Source: Mnemiopsis leidyi (taxonomy: Eukaryota > Ctenophora > Tentaculata > Lobata > Bolinopsidae). From it: a DNA stretch of 64,000 nucleotides. Of this stretch, positions 13,501 to 24,605 are shown piece by piece. A model generated the notes under the pieces. That model was given only the letters and a program-made list of their open reading frames with translations. It made no database searches and was not told the origin of the DNA. The stretch covers positions 303,495 to 367,494 of the forward strand of contig JH152989.1 in assembly GCA_000226015.1 (NCBI GenBank), given 5' to 3'. Numbering within the stretch: the first letter of the stretch is position 1; the number at the start of each line of letters is the position of its first letter. The position numbers were made by a program, and so were the translations under genes.

Positions 13501-16500
13501 TCAGTAAGCAAATAAACTAGGTGAATTTCAAATGAGACAGGATGATCAGAGTGGTGATTTAGTCTTTTCATTTCAGGAGTTTGGTTCATGGTTTTCGAAG
13601 CTGAGGAGGGATTCTGCAACTTGTCTCAATACATCGCTGATAATGGACCGCTCACTGAAACTCAAGCCAGGTTGGACGATGAACATTGCGGATGAACTTT
13701 TACTTTGTTTTTCAAAGCTCAGGAGTATAAAAAAATGCAATAATTCATCCATAATCCTCAGTAAACTGGCGCTGACTCGAAATATTTAACTCGAAACTGC
13801 TGCTATTGGGAAATTATGTGTTTTAACTGTATTTCTCAATCCAGGGAGATTATGCGACAACTTTACAACATTTTGACATTTTGTCATCTCAAAGACGTTG
13901 ACCCCCGGAATCTGTGTCCGCACAACATTCTTATCCAGCCAGGTTAGAGACTGCTCTTCTTTAGATCATCCAGTATGAATGAGGTTTATTGTAAGACCAA
14001 TTAACACTTTTTGACACGCGTATTTTGAAGATTATCAATTCGATCAAACGAATCTCGAAATCGTACAAAATAACAACCGAATTTCAGAGACACTAAAGAT
14101 CAAACTGTCAAACTTCGAGGAGGCCCGGTTAACCCTGAAAACCGGTAAACCTCACCTCACCGAACTCTCGGACCCGGCTTATCTCCCGCCAGAGTTCTTC
14201 CTGACCGGAAAGTATCTTCCTCTCCACGGCTCGGTCTGGGCTCTCGGCTGTATTCTCTTCGAGATGGTATTCGCCAGACGACCTCTCTTCGTTACAGCTA
14301 GTGACTTCGAGCAGTTGGAGACGCTGTTTAGGACTGTGTCGACGGATTGTATCAAGTTTTTGAAGGGGTGTCTCTGTCCCTTGATCAGACAGAGGTTTGA
14401 GTTTGAGCAAGTCCGTAGACATGTGTGGTTTTCTGGGGAACTCAGCATGTAGATAGTTGTATTGTCCGACCAACATATAGTGTGGTTGTTAAGTGTCTGG
14501 TGTGAGAGAAAAGTAAGGTTCAGAACTGCGGAACGAAGTTGGGATTTGTGTCCGAGGAGATTAGCTTAGACATCTGGAGTACAACTTCTTTGTCAGAATT
14601 TCTCTATTTTGAGCGGGAATTTGAACGATCAGCAAGTTCGGAAAACGGGCGAGGGAACTGAGTCTCTATTGAACTCAACGATTCGTTTTGGAATTTGATT
14701 GACTCAAAATAATGATGAATACTTTTATGTAAATATTGACATTGAATCTCATAAACATTTCATGATTACATTTTAATTTCGAGAAACCCTAGTTTTTCTT
14801 ACCGAGTTTTGACGGGTCGGATTGATAAGTTTAAAATCGAACTGCGAAAACTTTGCAATTTTGAAGCCGTATCGACGACCACCGCGGGCTGAGAGAAGAG
14901 CTAGCTAGTTAGATATCACGAAATAAACATCAAATGGTATTAGATGTGCTTTTTCTACGACGCGTGGGGTGGTGAAATAGTGCACATCTTGCGATCCACA
15001 CTTCCTCCTTGCCAGCAATGACTCGTACAGGAGAAGACACTGATGTTTTTAGTCAATTATCATTGCATCTCTGCAAACAGTGCTAAAATGGTCGATATAA
15101 AATGGCAGGTATGAAAACTTCGTGATAGATTGGCGTTTATATAAGTTTGGATCACGTGATGCATTGATATTTATATTGTACTTGCGGGGTGAATAATTGG
15201 CCATCTTTTGTCTAGTGCCAAGTCCAAGTCACAGAAAATGTATGTTTAATACGGCCCTTAAAAGGAGCTTTACCATTTATTTAGTAAATACCAGAGTAAT
15301 AAAGCTGTCAGAAAGGGTGGAAATATGGCCGTTACAGCGAAGTGGCTGATACCATGGACCGCGACCTCGTTCAGAGCGACGGTGTTTTTGATCTAAGTTA
15401 GAGTTAGTACATTCTTGTCTTGGAATGGTATTTTTACAGCTTTAGCGGGTAGTAGTTTGCTCCGTGTCTAAGCGTTTGGTTGCGTGTACGCAGAGCAAGA
15501 AGCTATGACAGCACTTGTGACTCAAGGTAAACTGCAACGCCCATTATTCTGTATTCACAATTAACATTGTACTTTCCCAGCTCTAGCTCAATCTCAAAAC
15601 TCTAAAATAAAAATTGAAATTGAAAGAAAAAATTGAGTCTGGGACTTTGCCATTAATGGCATTAATTAATGCAGACTTTGATGGACGGGTTATCCGGTTA
15701 TAATTTGACACGTGTTATAAGCTGACTTGACGGGTAATCGTGCGACGGTAATCTTTTAGCCATTTCAAAGCCGGTGAGAAAAACGGCAAGCCTTTGTTTA
15801 GGCGGACTATCTTTTATTGCTGCTGTTTTTTGTTATACCGATACAAAGTATGTTTTTTATCAGCATTAGCATCATAATCTAGGATATAATATAAATGACC
15901 TTCAATGAGAATCATTCACCAGAATAATTAAAGCCATACCCATGCGTACAATATAAGCTGTGCACTGCAGTGAATTACTAAAATCATATCTTAGACAGTC
16001 AAGTTCAACCGTTTTCCAATTTGAAGTGACAACAATTATCCCAAAGAAATGAAGCCTAGACAAGATTTTAGGTTTGAAATAAGCCTAATGGACATTGGAC
16101 TATGCATATGTTTTTGTTTAGAATAATAGTTATTATTTACCTCTTCCTGAAGCTTAGTGTACTGCTCTTCCAGTTCGATAAGTTTGCTTTTTTCCTCCTG
16201 GGAATATTACAGGTCAGATTATCTTGTCAGATCTGACTTTAGTTTTAGGTGAGCACTTCGAATCAACTTTTATATCAGATCTAAAATTAGAAGCCCGACT
16301 TAGCAGCCCAATCCTATCATAACGACCCTAAAAAACCTACATTCAGCATAAACTCCAAGTTCTCGTTCCTCTCTTTAAGATCGGAAATCTCCTTCTTCTG
16401 ATTCCCACTTTCAACTTCGTGAGCTAATACCTGATCGTGAAGGTCAACCACTTCGTTTCGTAGAGCTTCTTCTTCTTGAACCACTAGAGAGAGTTGGTGT

Positions 16501-19500
16501 TAAATGTTTAAGTGATCAGACGATCGTGGGAAGCTGCGATTTTACAGAAGTTTAGACCTCTTTTTTTTCAACCTCTGTAACCTTAACCTTCTGGGACGTG
16601 ATTTGACTATGTAGGGCTAAAACTTTAGGACGAATATTTTCTTTATTCTCAGTTTTAACTTACTATCAGCAAAATAGCGTTCTCGAATTGTAAAATTGGT
16701 ATTTAAGCAAAAAATGAGTGGACTGATGACTGATGAATTAATCACGATTGCATGACAGGTGACAAATTTGCCTGAGTAAAACTGACATTTTTCATTCTCC
16801 GCGACCAGCTCGTCGACCTCCTGAGTCAGAGCGTCCACGGTTTTCCCCACCTCCAGGGTGGCTTGGTGCTTCTCCAGACCCGCTTTGTTTTCGTAGTATT
16901 CCACCTGCTCCTCCAGCACCTGACATCTCTGGAAAAGACATTAGTTTTAGGAGATTGTGACGCTTGCTGGTTGAGTTTAATCTTAACCTATAATACTTAA
17001 AGCTGGTCAGCTATAGTTAGATAATTGGTTCTGGGATTTGTTTATTGAGCGGGTTAATCACACATTAACATTTGGGCTGATCTTGAAATGAGGAATCATT
17101 CTAGATAATATCTTTACCACAAAACGTGAACTCCTGATAAGTATCCCGCAAGTTTAGTTTGCTAACTACTTTACTATTTCACAATAACGACCACTTTGCG
17201 ATCAAGAGAACTATAGATTTGCACTCTTGCTTGGGAATCGTTACACGAAGCTGTGGCAAGGGAATTTTATGGCTGACAGCTTGAGTTTGCGCAACCATTT
17301 AAAGAATAGTTTTAGAGTTTGCAACCACAATGCTATAAGCTGGTACTGATATCTCTTTCATCTTCTAAATATGTGCACTGCGCATCTAAATTTGTAAATG
17401 CTGCAATTCGGTTGCTTTTATTCTGTAAAACGTCTTAAATTCTTGAAACCTAAGTTAAGAGCTCCCTGATGAATAATGACTCAAAATTACTCTAATTGAC
17501 GAATGAATATTCCTAGTTTATTGATAAATTGTCAACAATTTTGTCATAATTAACCGACACGATCGAGGAAGCTGCGCTTCAGTATAATTACATGTCTCAC
17601 GCTTGGTATCGGCAATTCTTACCTAAATTTTCGATTGTATTTGAAGCTGTACATTGTATATTGTACGTTGCATTGTGCTTTGGTATGAACAAAACTTCTT
17701 GATCGATTGAAAAATTCACTTTAATTGTCGTGGGTATCCAAAACCATGGAGGTGTTCTCAGGATAAAATTGAATTAGATAAAAGTCTTTGTTCTGACATT
17801 GAAACACCACGATTCATCTTCCATACTTCCAAGCAAGTCAAACCGCTTTCATTATTATCTTCCTATGTCTTAGAGCAAGTTAGGAGACAAGTCATTACCG
17901 CAGTACTCTAAGGTGCTATTAATGGTTGTGACCAGCGACCCCTTTTTCTGTAATAAGTGCAACGTGTTTATTTGTAGCTCTCCATATTCTCAAGATTCAA
18001 TTTCCCGAGATAAACGTCTTTGATATCGATTTTTTCTGCAACGACCTTATAATCCCTGATTTTCTCGATCTCTATGATTTTCTTTGCTTTTCCACTACTT
18101 GTCATAGTAATAAACTAAGACCTTTATATCGAGCTATGTCTATAAAAACAATTTTTTTTTAAACTTTTTTATAACTTTGTGTAACTAAGACCAGCTGTGT
18201 ACTTACATCCTTAAGTTTCTGTGCCTCAACACTTAGCATGTGATTCTTGTGAAACAATGCTTCTTTATCGTCACTCAGCTCCTTCACACATCTCATCATG
18301 TGAGTCTGGATCTTTCGGAGTTTCTCGTCGTTCTCACCCGCCTCTCTCGACATCTTCCTGGGGTAGTGGCGCTGTTAGGGGTCACATTACTAGGAATGGT
18401 GTTGTTAGGGGTAACATTACTAGGAATGGTGTTGTTAGGGGTAACATTACTAGGAATAGTGTTGTTAGGGGTAACATTACTAGGAATGGTGTTGTTAGGG
18501 GTAACATTACTAGGAATGGTGTTGTTAGGGGTAACATTACTAGGAATGGTGTTTTAGGAGTAACATTACTACTACTAGGAATGGGTTTGTTAGGAGTAAG
18601 GATTGTTACTGATTGTGGTGTAACTGGTTGACAGTCGTTACCAGTGATGCTACCAAAGAGAGGGTTGTCACTACATAGTTAGTTGTGAGGAGTGACAGTT
18701 GTTAGGGACATGCAATTTTGTTCGACATTACCGTTTCGTTAGTCAAGTTTGGAGAAGATGTCCATAAAAGCAATCGTTAATATCTAAATAATCAGAAAGT
18801 GGCAATGATATTGTCCCTCGTGAGAATCGATGGCACAATCTCAGCACAAAACAATAACACTACAGCAATCAGACTGATCACATTGACTAAGAATTGCAGC
18901 TGTAATGGGCTAATGGGGTCGGTGGGGCAATAGTAAGTTCTTGTTCGGGTCAGTATAGATTGTGAAAACACCCCTGTAAATGCAAAACAATGCACTTTTC
19001 CTTAAAATATCATTTGATCGGCGAGTGCAATATTTTCTTTGAGTGTATGCAACACAAATGATCCGTGTTTGATACTCTAAGTCTATCAAGTTTTCACTGA
19101 TCTAAATGTAACTTACTTTAATGGTTTGTGGAAGATCTGTAAAGTTTGGCTGTAACTTACTTGGTAGCTGACATGAGGACCAGCTGTCTGTTGATAATCT
19201 GCTCGAAACTCTGGTTTATTGTCTGTACACTCGAGTAATCGATCTTCAGGTTCTTATTCACCATCGCCGCTCGTTCTTTTAACTTGCTCGTAACTTTCAT
19301 CCTGTCTAAAAGTACGGAGATGTAGAAAAGGGGCGATTTCGTTCATAAAAAGACAGGAAAACTTTGGGAAATGTCTAAAAAAGTTCATCATGACTTCAAA
19401 CCAAAGGCATTTCTTGTTTATAGACGAGTGACATTATTTTGAGGAGGAACTTACTCGCAAGCATACGGTGTTTTTCTCCCATCTTTCGGAGAAGTCTTCT

Positions 19501-21515
19501 CATCTGTTTCACGAGAGACTTTGCCTCGTATCGTGCCTCAGTAAACCTGGTGGCGGGGACGGTTGTAGTGAGATTAGTAGATTGTCATGTGTAAAAGTGG
19601 TCCCTGGGATGTCAGAAACCTTACTAGCTGGATCAATGAGAGGACTTACTGGGCATGAGATTGATCGATGAGATCGTCCAGATTATCGAGAGCTTGCTCG
19701 TCCCCCAAACTCGCCAACTCACCGATCCATTTGTCAAGCTCCACGAGTCCATTCACCCTTTTCACCATTCTGAAAATTGCCTGGTCATTGAATATATAGT
19801 GCATAAATGGCCCGACTACCGTACAAGTTAGGTACGTGTACCGTGTACCTGGGCGTGCCTTGTTAAACAAGTTTACAAGATGCACTATGCTCGTAATTGC
19901 ACGATGTTTAGTGCACGATGTTCACTGCACGAAGGTTCACGGTTTCTTACCTCCGCTTATATTCAGTGATCATCACGTTCATGCTTCCCCGGTGAGCTAT
20001 CTTCTTAGCCTCTTCCTCGAGCCCCATTTCCGCGCTGTCCGGAGCAGTGTCCACTGCGGGGATGAGTTTGTTTAGAAACTTACGAAACTAGGCTGTCATT
20101 GCAGTGATTTAAGCAGTAACAAGTAGTAACCATAACCAGGGGGTACAAAAGGAGTAACCAGGAAGTAACCAGGGTGTAACTAGGGAGTTCCCAGAGAGTT
20201 ACGAGGGATTGACTAAGCCCGAAAGAGTAACCAAAAATAACCGAGAAAATGGAATAACCAGGGAGTAGCCAGGGAGTAGCCAGAGTATAACTGGGCGTTG
20301 ACGTACCGATAGCAATATTGTCGGCTATAATAAACTGGTCCTGCTCCGTGTCTATGGAAATGATTCCCGTTTTGCGCCGCTCCCGCCAATTTTCCCGAAT
20401 TTCCCGTCTACCATAGTCTGTATCTCCTGAAAGGAAAAAGCGGGTTCATAACAATAAGTTAATTCTAACTTAAATTTTCTGAAAAACGTACTTACAAGTC
20501 TACGGAGAAGTAAGCCAGTCAAGATAGAGAAGCTTTTGGCAGCACGCCAGAAAATTCAAAATCAAATGCACAATCAGATGTGACAAACCAATGCTGTAGT
20601 TGAATCCCATCCCGACATTTCCAAAATACGTTTTGCACTTCCCTAAAATGACCTTCAGCTCGGCCCGTATTTCCTGCTTACTCCGCACATATTGGTGCCA
20701 TCTTAGTGTCGCTAGTGCCTCTAAAATATATAGCTTTTAACAAAATATCCAAAGTGTCATAAAAATTTGCTAAGACACTCTTCGGAAAAGTCGGAAAACC
20801 CTTCTTCTAAAGTTAAAAGGAGCTTATATAGATTTGTAGGATAATTTCTACCCCTATTATATTCCTTATTGTAAAACCTAACTGACTACCCTAACAGACT
20901 ATCAGGAAGGCAAAACTCCAAATTTTCGAATAACCTGTTGCTACGGAGTGAGGACCGGTAAACAAGTTGAATTCCAGATACTCCTGGTCCGCTTTTCTCT
21001 GAGGGCCTTGTAAGACAGGGAGAATTGGTAACGCTTTTTGTCTTTTCGACTCATCTTTCTGTGTGAGAAGTTTTATCATCAGAATCACTCATTTTTATTG
21101 GCCGCTACGAAATTTAGGGCCAGGATTAATAGGGGAAGTGTTTGATTATGATATTCCGGGCTTTCGTGGACAGATTAAGAAATTCACTCAGTGCAGAAAT
21201 TCCGAGTCTAATCGATGGAGATGTAAGTGATCAAAATGAGAATGATTATGTTCGTTAGGATTTCTTTATATAAGCCGTAATAATGCTAACCGTTGATTCA
21301 GTCCCTTCCCGAATAGATGATTGTTGGTGACGTAATGAAAATGATTTAGAAGGAAGTCCACCTATATCAGCCTTGATCATACTCGCTTTGCTTAGAGCAG
21401 CTACATTACAACTTTGCAAATCTTGAGAAAATGATACCGTCTTTTTCTTTTTATCGCTATTTTTCACTCGGATTAGAGACGGCAATTTGTCCTTGTTTCG
21501 AGGTGATATTGTCAT
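7514..21515 (-). CDS. Large coiled-coil protein, ~1101 aa, 24 coding exons
   Basis: Exons in transcript order: 21515-21291, 21058-20935, 20720-20589, 20426-20307, 20053-19951, 19769-19650, 19546-19455, 19305-19161, 18357-18207, 16928-16787, 16483-16341, 16197-16141, 11259-11019, 10741-10652, 10544-10467, 10280-10161, 9964-9854, 9702-9572, 9167-9057, 8890-8688, 8596-8379, 8246-8170, 7994-7821, 7711-7514. All phases agree and total 3306 nt. Residues about 354-518 and 813-880 are heptad-rich coiled coil (for example EEKSKLIELEEQYTKLQEE, and a KREEDLERAEE stretch). Residues 1-75 are basic and disordered, and there is an acidic serine run EEESSSEDGGDD near 960. No catalytic motif, signal peptide or membrane helix is seen. 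A cytoskeletal, centrosomal or axonemal role is a guess from composition only. Weakest points: the exon 3 donor (20589, needed to avoid an in-frame stop further on) and the terminal exon. Intron 12 contains a pseudokinase gene on the opposite strand. Confidence 0.7.
12852..14452 (+). CDS. PIM-like predicted pseudokinase, 263 aa, 5 exons
   Basis: Exons are 12852-12956, 13144-13273, 13577-13670, 13845-13942 and 14088-14452, in phase, 792 nt including the stop. The fold matches PIM-type kinases. A VFVK motif stands for the VAIK lysine (residue 35). VMIPNEILINKKL matches the helix C region and YLPPEFF the activation-segment P+1 region. SVWALGCILFEMV matches the PIM helix F segment, and a C-terminal FEQVRRHVWF matches the usual FEEIQNHPWM. 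Key catalytic parts are changed. The glycine-rich loop has no glycines (EVSSTNLHQTYL). The HRDxKxxN loop reads PRNLCPHN, so the catalytic Asp is Asn and the Lys is Cys. DFG reads NFE. Loss of the DFG metal-binding Asp, the HRD base and the glycine loop predicts no phosphotransfer. The role would be scaffold or regulator. The gene lies antisense inside intron 12 of the coiled-coil gene. Confidence 0.85.
13286..13437. repeat. 25-bp minisatellite in pseudokinase intron 2
   Basis: About five or six copies of a 25-bp unit (GTCTGTTTACTTTCTTAGTC plus GTTCC) with one shortened copy. It starts 12 bases after the splice donor at 13274 and is pyrimidine-rich on the plus strand. Confidence 0.9.
14453..16140. 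other. Intron 12 remainder of the coiled-coil gene
   Basis: No further exon on either strand could be supported between the pseudokinase stop and exon 12 of the minus-strand gene. It contains AT-rich sequence and the presumed 3' UTR of the pseudokinase. Confidence 0.45.
18374..18560. repeat. 30-bp minisatellite, 6 copies
   Basis: Six near-perfect copies of a 30-bp unit (core GGGGTAACATTACTAGGAAT) lie just upstream, in the sense of the minus-strand gene, of its exon 9 acceptor at 18358. Because 30 is divisible by three, two plus-strand frames stay open through the array, giving repeat-peptide ORFs that are almost certainly not genes. Confidence 0.95.
20115..20295. repeat. Degenerate ~10-bp tandem repeat
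   Basis: Repeated variants of AGTAACCAGGG fill the intron between exons 4 and 5 of the coiled-coil gene. Copies are diverged, with no coding signal. Confidence 0.75.
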
Positions 21516-24500
21516 ACCAAGCTAGCGTGAAGTGAATGTGGTGAAAGCAAATAAGCAGAACGGATCGCTCAAAATAAGCAGAAATCAGAAAAGCAATAAC
21601 ATAAGATAAAACGTTATCCATATCCTAATAAGGCCAATCTTATGTGGAGCTAACTTTCAACTTATATCTTAAAGAATGAAACGTTAAATGGGGTAATGCA
21701 ACACTGAAGCGGAAGTAGCTAAACTCAAACGAAATGTACAAGTTTTTAAAACGTAAAACCTTGCGTCGCCATAGAACAACGCTGAATAGAAATAGAAGTT
21801 TCCATGACAACCAAGTTTGACGCGTGCGGATATTTAATCTACAGTGCGCGCGCAAGATACGGGAAACAACAGTTATCTGTTATAGTTTGACGAGATTATA
21901 TCCGTCTAACGTTCTAAGCTTTAGCTGCGTGAGTCGGGTATCACCGCGACAATTATAGTGAGTGAGTGCAGACACTCGTGAAACGACCAACGTGTTTTAA
22001 TAAGTAGTTTTAAGTTTATAGACTCTTAAGTTGTGATTAGGTGAGTTGTTCCCTGATACCATCATAAATCCTAGGGACTAGGGTATCCAGTGGTTCAGTG
22101 ATACTTGACCGAAGGCTTCGGACAATGCAGGCGAATCACGCAAAGCGATGTGAACTGCTATGGCTCGACTCGAGCCGTAAAATGGTGACTAATTTAATCC
22201 TTCGCAGCAATTTCTCAAAATACTTAACATCGATCAACATAATACATATCCATGCATTTCTCATTCTCCACGATTAGTCAAGGTGGCAATACTGTCATCG
22301 CTTAAGCTTCCGGCTGCACAAGTTTTTAGAAGTACAATATTGGCACTCAGTTGAGCATCAGCCGACTTTTTGCCTGTAAACATACGGATTGGCATTATGC
22401 TGTCTTGCCTTGTTCACACCGTATCTAGCGGCTTTCCGACACGTGTCGAATCTTTTAGTTTGTATGAAACGTTATTTGAAATTTTCTTTTCAGCGGGCTA
22501 GGTTCCTCTTCAGCCATACTTAGAAAAATTGAACAGATCGTGATTGCATATTACGTCAGGGAAATTGTATTGAATAGATATGTAAAAACTCAGCTCGTCG
22601 ATGCTTCTCCTATTCCTTACCCTGAGCAATTAACGCGGTCATTAGACATGAGTCATTCTGACAGTGTACTTATTACCTTGCTGCTATCATCTGTGATCTT
22701 TAAAATGAGAAATGTAATTTCGTTATATTCGTATTTTGTGTACACAGTTTTGTAAGGATACACTAAGAAACCATGCACATTACTTAATTGTGTGACACAT
22801 CTCATCGGCAGCCTAATTTGGCATCACTATTTATCAGACCTAGGCACTCATGCACGGTTTATTGAGCCAACAATCATGGCGAACTAAATTTGTTGGATTT
22901 GTGGGTAATTATTTACGTTGATTGTATTGTTATTAATTTGACTACAAAATTAACTAGACTGCGAGCAGAACGATATTTTTCAGATTCTGACAAATTTCAC
23001 TACCCCAATACACAAATGTAGTAGCTCTGCCTTCCAAATTACCAAATTATGCGTTGCAGTTATGTAGCTTGCTGGGACGTGGTATCGCCAACGTAGTTGT
23101 ATAGTTCCTGACTTTTCCTGTAAGTTTAGTATCTACCATTCCTTGCATGTAGTACACAGTGTTCTTTAATTTCTTATTTGTAGTGACAGATAATTTCATT
23201 CAAAATTGTATTAGCACTCAGTCATACAGCTGCAAAGGGCAAGGTTATGGTGATCGTTTCGGCATACTTAATAGGACACTGGAAAGTCAAGTTGAACTTG
23301 CAAGGAACCAGTGAACATTTGACAGGATTATTATCTGGTTTCGGTTTCGGACTTCGGTGACACTGACAAAAATAAATATTTCATGCGACCATGCTACCTG
23401 GTCAGCATACCTTCTTATGTCGATGCGCAGAAACTGCAAATGATCTCAGCAAAGCTGCAAGAAAAACCGATATCCCTTCCCTTGCTACTACTCCTTGGTA
23501 GCAGCTATATTGATCCTTACCGACGTTTTGTTTAACATTTTCACTCATCTATGTTTCTATAGTAACGCTGCGACAAGTTTAATCAATATATTGGTAGAGT
23601 CGCATTCAGCAGACGTAAAACAAAACCTTGCTCATCACAATGAATTAGTGTGGCGGAATAGATCAGTTCCTGAGTAAAATACGAGAAAGTACTAATCGAC
23701 GTTTGGAAATGCAGGTTGAGTTCATTGAATTTTATAAACGATCCTTTGATGTCTTCAGCCTGAAATATTAATGCAATGTCTTTTGTTCATTGTTTGAATG
23801 AGCTTGTGAACAGAGTTTGTTTTCGTCAGGTATCAACTATCCGTATCGGTTAGGTAAACACTCACGTACCCAATTTTAATTGTTTGTTTGGCCCTGTAAG
23901 GAGGAGAAATTTCATTTAAATAATAGCAATAGTGATGATTTTTTTATAAGTTTAATTATCTTACACAGCGGCTGAACTGTAACACAGAAATTCACATATG
24001 CATCTGCTGAACTGCATTCATGACATAGAAATTCACTTCAACTTTTTGAAAACCGGTGCCTATTTTTGGACCGCTATATTGCGCGAATTAATGAGATATG
24101 AAAGTTGGACTATCTGTCAAGATTAGAATTAGAGAATCCAAATAAGGCCGACCTGACAAGAGGAGTGACGTGGTGAGTCCAATTTCGCAGTGTGACTAAA
24201 TTGAGCCTTATGAAATGACGTCAGAGAAGACGTTGACCTCACCTAAAGTTTAATAACCCCGCAATATGAGGGATCGTCACCTCACCAAGAAAGCAAGAAC
24301 GAGTCTTACTGGGGAGGTCTCCATGTTCGCTGTCCCTTTCGTAACTTGTCATTTCAGTTCGTGAGAAAACCTTTTTTAAAAGGACTCGTCCGAGTCGCTA
24401 TTTTGTCTGCACTTCGGCAAATTTGTTATCCGTTCACTGCTGGTATCTCTTATTACACTTCGGTATTAACTATTTAGATATTTGGTTTGATATTCGGATT

Positions 24501-24605
24501 AAAAGTCGTGATTATCTCTAAATTTCGAATAGTTTATTAAGGTGAAATACAATAGAAGGCTTGAAACCCTAAACCCTCGCTTACCACAGGAATGGTCGAG
24601 ATGTA
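21516..24605. other. Divergent intergenic region
   Basis: About 3.1 kb lies between the start codons of the minus-strand coiled-coil gene and the plus-strand ABCG5-like gene, so it should hold both promoters. Short ORFs at 22540-22755 and 23495-23677 lack homology-like motifs and splice context. No RNA gene or mobile element was recognised. Confidence 0.5.

Noticed and set aside
18221-18631. 136-codon plus-strand ORF with repeated RGNITRNGVV peptide
   Set aside because: It is the 30-bp minisatellite read in frame; a second frame is open as well, and the minus-strand exon overlaps it.
20497-20588. Continuation of coiled-coil exon 3 to the strong GTAAGT donor near 20495
   Set aside because: The frame contains a stop before that donor; the donor at 20588 (GTTTGT, used elsewhere in this window) keeps the frame with exon 4.
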